NCBI GenBank assembly: GCA_002690085.1
Contig: NZDM01000094.1
Span: 1-8,188, forward strand
DNA length: 8,188 bases
DNA from: Flavobacteriaceae bacterium
GTDB taxonomy: Bacteria; Bacteroidota; Bacteroidia; Flavobacteriales; Flavobacteriaceae
Direction: 5' to 3'
Position numbers and translations under genes: made by a program. The notes beneath the pieces are model-generated. The model had not been told where the DNA came from. It saw only the letters and a list, made by a program, of their open reading frames with translations, and did no database searches. Position 1 is the stretch's first letter. The number at the start of each line of letters is the position of its first letter. Shown here piece by piece: positions 6,109 to 8,188 of this stretch.

Positions 6109-6546
6109 ATGAAAATAGCGATTGGTAATGACCATGCAGGAACAGTTTATAAATTCAAAATAATAGAGGTTTTTAAAAAAAAACAAATAGAGTTTAAAAA
6201 TTATGGAACGAACACAGAAGACAGTGTTGATTACCCAGATTTTGTTCACCCAGTAGCCAATGCTGTATCTAATAAGGAATCAGATATAGGTATACTGCTT
6301 TGCGGTAGTGCAAATGGCGTAGCTATCACAGCTAATAAATACAATAAAATACGTGCTGGTATTTGTTGGAATAAAGATATTGTTAAATTAATACGCCAGC
6401 ATAACAATGCTAATATTTTATGTATTCCTTCCAGATTTGTTTCTTTAGAAGACGCCCTTTTAATGGTAGATATTTTTATACAAACAGAATTTGAAGGCGG
6501 TCGACACCAAAATAGAATTAATAAAATAAATCTTTCCAAATCATAA
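6109..6546 (+). CDS. rpiB: Ribose-5-phosphate isomerase B
   Basis: RpiB interconverts ribose 5-phosphate and ribulose 5-phosphate in the pentose phosphate pathway, as a cytoplasmic dimer. The 145 residues cover the whole RpiB/LacAB fold. GNDHAG (6-11) carries the D8-H9 substrate-binding pair. DYPDF (41-45) is the usual conserved segment. LLCGSANG (63-70) contains the catalytic base C65 and the anion-hole loop. ITANK (73-77), RQHNNAN (96-102) with H98, and EGGRHQNR (129-136) complete the active site. The cysteine and the C-terminal GGRHQ-R motif are typical of RpiB rather than LacA/LacB of the tagatose pathway. One small oddity is alanine at 68, where relatives usually have glycine (CGSGNG or CGTGxG). 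It starts a two-gene unit, with the acetyltransferase 10 bases downstream. Confidence 0.95.
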   Translation: MKIAIGNDHAGTVYKFKIIEVFKKKQIEFKNYGTNTEDSVDYPDFVHPVANAVSNKESDIGILLCGSANGVAITANKYNKIRAGICWNKDIVKLIRQHNNANILCIPSRFVSLEDALLMVDIFIQTEFEGGRHQNRINKINLSKS

Positions 6547-6556
6547 CGCGAATAGA

Positions 6557-7006
6557 ATGGTTGAATGTCTTATAAAAAATTTTAATCAGCTGTCTACTAA
6601 TGAATTGTATGATATTCTACATCTACGATCCGAGGTTTTTGTTGTTGAACAAAATTGTATTTATCAGGACATTGATTATAAAGATCAAAAAGCGCTTCAT
6701 GTTTTACTAAAAAAAAACAATACACTAATTGGTTATACTAGGATTTTCAAAAATGGAGATTATTTTAAAAATGCTAGTATTGGACGTGTTTTAGTATGCA
6801 AAAACAATAGGAATCATAATTATGGAACGCAATTAATGGAAGTTTCTATCAAAGCAATAAAAACAAAATTTAAGGAATCTAAAATATCAATATCAGCACA
6901 AACATATCTAAAGCAGTTTTACAACAACTTAGGCTTTAAAGTCTCAGGAGAAGAATATTTAGAGGACGGGATTCCTCATATTTCAATGATAAAAACTAAT
7001 CTTTAA
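6557..7006 (+). CDS. elaA: GNAT-family N-acetyltransferase, ElaA type
   Basis: This 149-residue GNAT protein transfers acetyl from acetyl-CoA to an amine; the natural substrate of ElaA is not established. The ElaA pattern is plain: LRSEVFVVEQNCIYQDID (23-40), which is nearly the same in E. coli ElaA; IGRVLV (about 75-80), the core beta-strand before the acetyl-CoA loop; RNHNYGTQLM, the pyrophosphate-binding loop in the place of R-x-x-x-x-G-x; YLKQFYNNLGFKV, the 'FY...GF' motif near the C-terminus; and EDGIPHISM at the end, a hallmark of ElaA. The ATG lies 10 bases after the rpiB stop, so the two are likely co-transcribed. The stop lies inside the end of the convergent OmpA-like gene (11-base overlap). 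No signal peptide or extra domain is present. Confidence 0.9.
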   Translation: MVECLIKNFNQLSTNELYDILHLRSEVFVVEQNCIYQDIDYKDQKALHVLLKKNNTLIGYTRIFKNGDYFKNASIGRVLVCKNNRNHNYGTQLMEVSIKAIKTKFKESKISISAQTYLKQFYNNLGFKVSGEEYLEDGIPHISMIKTNL

Positions 7007-7862
7007 TGTAGGTTATTTCTATTTCAACCCTACGATCAAACTTTATATCCCCACCAAGTGGAAATTTATGTTTTAAACCAATGAATTTCATTCTTTTTTT
7101 TGAAATACCGTTTCGCGCTAAATAGTTATATATATACCGTGCCCTTGTTAGTGATAAATTTCGTCTTCCAGTCCCCCTGTCTATAGCATCCCTTCCATCA
7201 GTAGTACAGCAAACGTGTCCTTCAATTGTAAAATATAAATTTTCTTTTTCCTTTAATTTTTTTACTACATTTTTAAGCACAGGTATGGATTCTTTTAAAA
7301 TATAACTATACCCCGTTTGAAATAAAATATCTTTCAGTACAACTTTATCTCCTACCATTAACTCACTTTCTAATGTCAAAGGCAAAACTCTACCTTTATC
7401 ATCTATCTTTTTATTATCTACAGTTCCTTTGTTTTTTTTAACAACAACCCCTTTTTTATTACTCTTATACTCAACCTCTATTTCGACTTTACGATTTAAA
7501 CCACGAATAATATTTACATTTTCTGATGTAATTATTTTTAATAGAATTTCTCCTTTACCGTCCACATTGGTTATGAGGTTTTGCTTAATTCCTGATTCAG
7601 AAAAAACACCTTTTATGGTGTTTGCCCTGTTTTGTGATAGACCTAAATTATACTGGTCAGTGCCTCTATCATCACAAAAACCATATATTGAAACCCGCTT
7701 TATTTCTTTTCTTTCTAATTCTTGAATAAACAACAATAGTCTATTTTGTTCTGTTTCTAATACATTATATTTATCTGTTTCAAAATACACCACATGTTTG
7801 CGGGTTGTTTGGGCTAAACAAACTTTAAATGAAACCAACAACAAAAAAAGAATACGGAACAT
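6996..7862 (-). CDS. Secreted protein with two OmpA-like peptidoglycan-binding domains
   Basis: This 288-residue envelope protein has a signal peptide (MFRILFLLLVSFKVCLAQ, cleavage near 17-18). After it come two OmpA C-terminal-like domains in tandem with no beta-barrel before them. Domain 1 (about 22-131) has the classical YGFCDDRGTDQYNLGLSQNRA (60-80), with D64 and R79 at the positions that bind the meso-diaminopimelate of peptidoglycan, and ends in LNRKVEIEV. A lysine-rich linker (133-157) follows. Domain 2 (about 172-285) has LFQTGYSYI, then GHVCC (215-219), LSLTRARY (236-243) and DRRVEI (276-281). Its fold signature is clear, but the binding aspartate of GHxD is replaced by cysteine. There is no lipobox, so it is probably soluble in the periplasm or tethered only by peptidoglycan binding. 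The ATG at 7862 is 17 bases downstream of the preceding minus-strand stop, which suggests an operon with it. The exact role is unknown. Confidence 0.85.
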   Translation of the reverse strand: MFRILFLLLVSFKVCLAQTTRKHVVYFETDKYNVLETEQNRLLLFIQELERKEIKRVSIYGFCDDRGTDQYNLGLSQNRANTIKGVFSESGIKQNLITNVDGKGEILLKIITSENVNIIRGLNRKVEIEVEYKSNKKGVVVKKNKGTVDNKKIDDKGRVLPLTLESELMVGDKVVLKDILFQTGYSYILKESIPVLKNVVKKLKEKENLYFTIEGHVCCTTDGRDAIDRGTGRRNLSLTRARYIYNYLARNGISKKRMKFIGLKHKFPLGGDIKFDRRVEIEITYIKD

Positions 7863-7879
7863 GTTTCAAGATATTTAAA

Positions 7880-8188
7880 TTATTTCAATAATGCAGCGTA
7901 GCGTCCCAAATCACCTAGAAGAATTTTTGCCGTATTTATAGCCTTATTGTTTAACAATGCATATTCATAAACCCCTTCAGCATAAAAAGCCATCTTTATA
8001 ATTTCCTCAGACAAAAGGGTTAATATTTCGCTTTTCAACAACACAAACTCTGCTTCCTTTTCTTTGTTTAAAGCATCATTAAAAACGGAAACAGACTCAA
8101 TAATAGAACTTAAATTTTCTTCTTCCGCTGCTACATAAGCTTTCAACAATAGGTTTTCTGTGGTTGTTTCTAAGCTAAAACCTTTAGA
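7880..8188 (-). CDS. C-terminal end of a protein resembling an S41-family processing protease (cut by window edge)
   Basis: The frame is open from the right edge (8188) to the TAA at 7880-7882, giving 102 residues of a longer protein. No ATG start lies in the visible part; the TTG at 8149 is an internal leucine codon. The fragment is helical and acidic (LLKAYVAAEEENLSSIIE, then a lysine/glutamate stretch). It ends with EEIIKMAFYAEGVYEYALLNN...AKILLGDLGRYAALLK. This closing pattern, E-I-x4-Y-x2-G-x2-E followed by A-x2-LL and Y-x-x-LLK, resembles my memory of the C-terminal tail of Bacteroidota S41 carboxy-terminal-processing proteases, whose PDZ and Ser-Lys catalytic parts would lie beyond the edge. 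No catalytic motif is visible, so the call rests on the tail alone. It is followed 17 bases later by the OmpA-like gene on the same strand. Confidence 0.42.
   Translation of the reverse strand, partial: SKGFSLETTTENLLLKAYVAAEEENLSSIIESVSVFNDALNKEKEAEFVLLKSEILTLLSEEIIKMAFYAEGVYEYALLNNKAINTAKILLGDLGRYAALLK

Noticed and set aside
7880..8149. A complete 89-codon small gene starting with TTG at 8149.
   Set aside because: The same frame stays open upstream to the window edge and the sequence reads smoothly through the TTG as leucine, so this is the end of a larger gene.

Overview
The window looks like an ordinary chromosomal stretch from an AT-rich member of the Bacteroidota, most likely Flavobacteriia. 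The reasons are: a textbook Bacteroidota promoter (TTG-N19-TAAATTTG) in front of a tRNA gene; no Shine-Dalgarno-like sites before the genes; a 'head GIN' (DUF2807) secreted protein, a family typical of this phylum; an OmpA-like domain carrying a GHxCC variant that I associate with flavobacteria; and a gene neighbourhood (rnr, GIN protein, LysE-type transporter, with rpiB and an ElaA-type acetyltransferase alongside) that I remember from flavobacterial genomes but could not check. I found no transposase, integrase, CRISPR array, phage gene or recognisable defence system.

Layout. Positions 1-601 (minus) hold the N-terminal third or so of glutaminyl-tRNA synthetase, cut by the window edge. A 117-base divergent promoter region separates it from folB (719-1078, plus). 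folB ends in a 4-base tail-to-tail overlap with a lipid/diacylglycerol kinase gene (1075-1974, minus). A plus-strand tRNA-Cys(GCA) with its own promoter and terminator sits at 2064-2134, between two minus-strand genes. Next comes a tight minus-strand operon, transcribed in the order rnr (RNase R), GIN-domain protein, LysE-family membrane protein, with gaps of 9 and 5 bases; it ends at a hairpin shared with the tRNA terminator. A 404-base, extremely AT-rich spacer (5705-6108 counted from the longest rnr frame) separates rnr from the plus-strand pair rpiB-elaA. elaA overlaps tail-to-tail by 11 bases with a minus-strand gene for a secreted protein with two OmpA-like domains. Upstream of that, 17 bases away on the same strand, is the C-terminal end of a protein that resembles an S41 C-terminal-processing protease.

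Functionally most genes are housekeeping: tRNA charging (GlnRS, tRNA-Cys), folate synthesis (FolB), RNA decay (RNase R), pentose phosphate interconversion (RpiB) and lipid phosphorylation. The GIN, LysE-family and OmpA-like proteins belong to the envelope. No known pathway joins RNase R to the GIN and LysE-type proteins, so that operon is the least explained functional association here.

The points most worth a second look are the tandem OmpA protein with one altered peptidoglycan-binding site, the AT-rich spacer with one exact and one near DnaA-box match, and a change of GC skew along the window that gene orientation does not explain. None of them is firm evidence of a new system.
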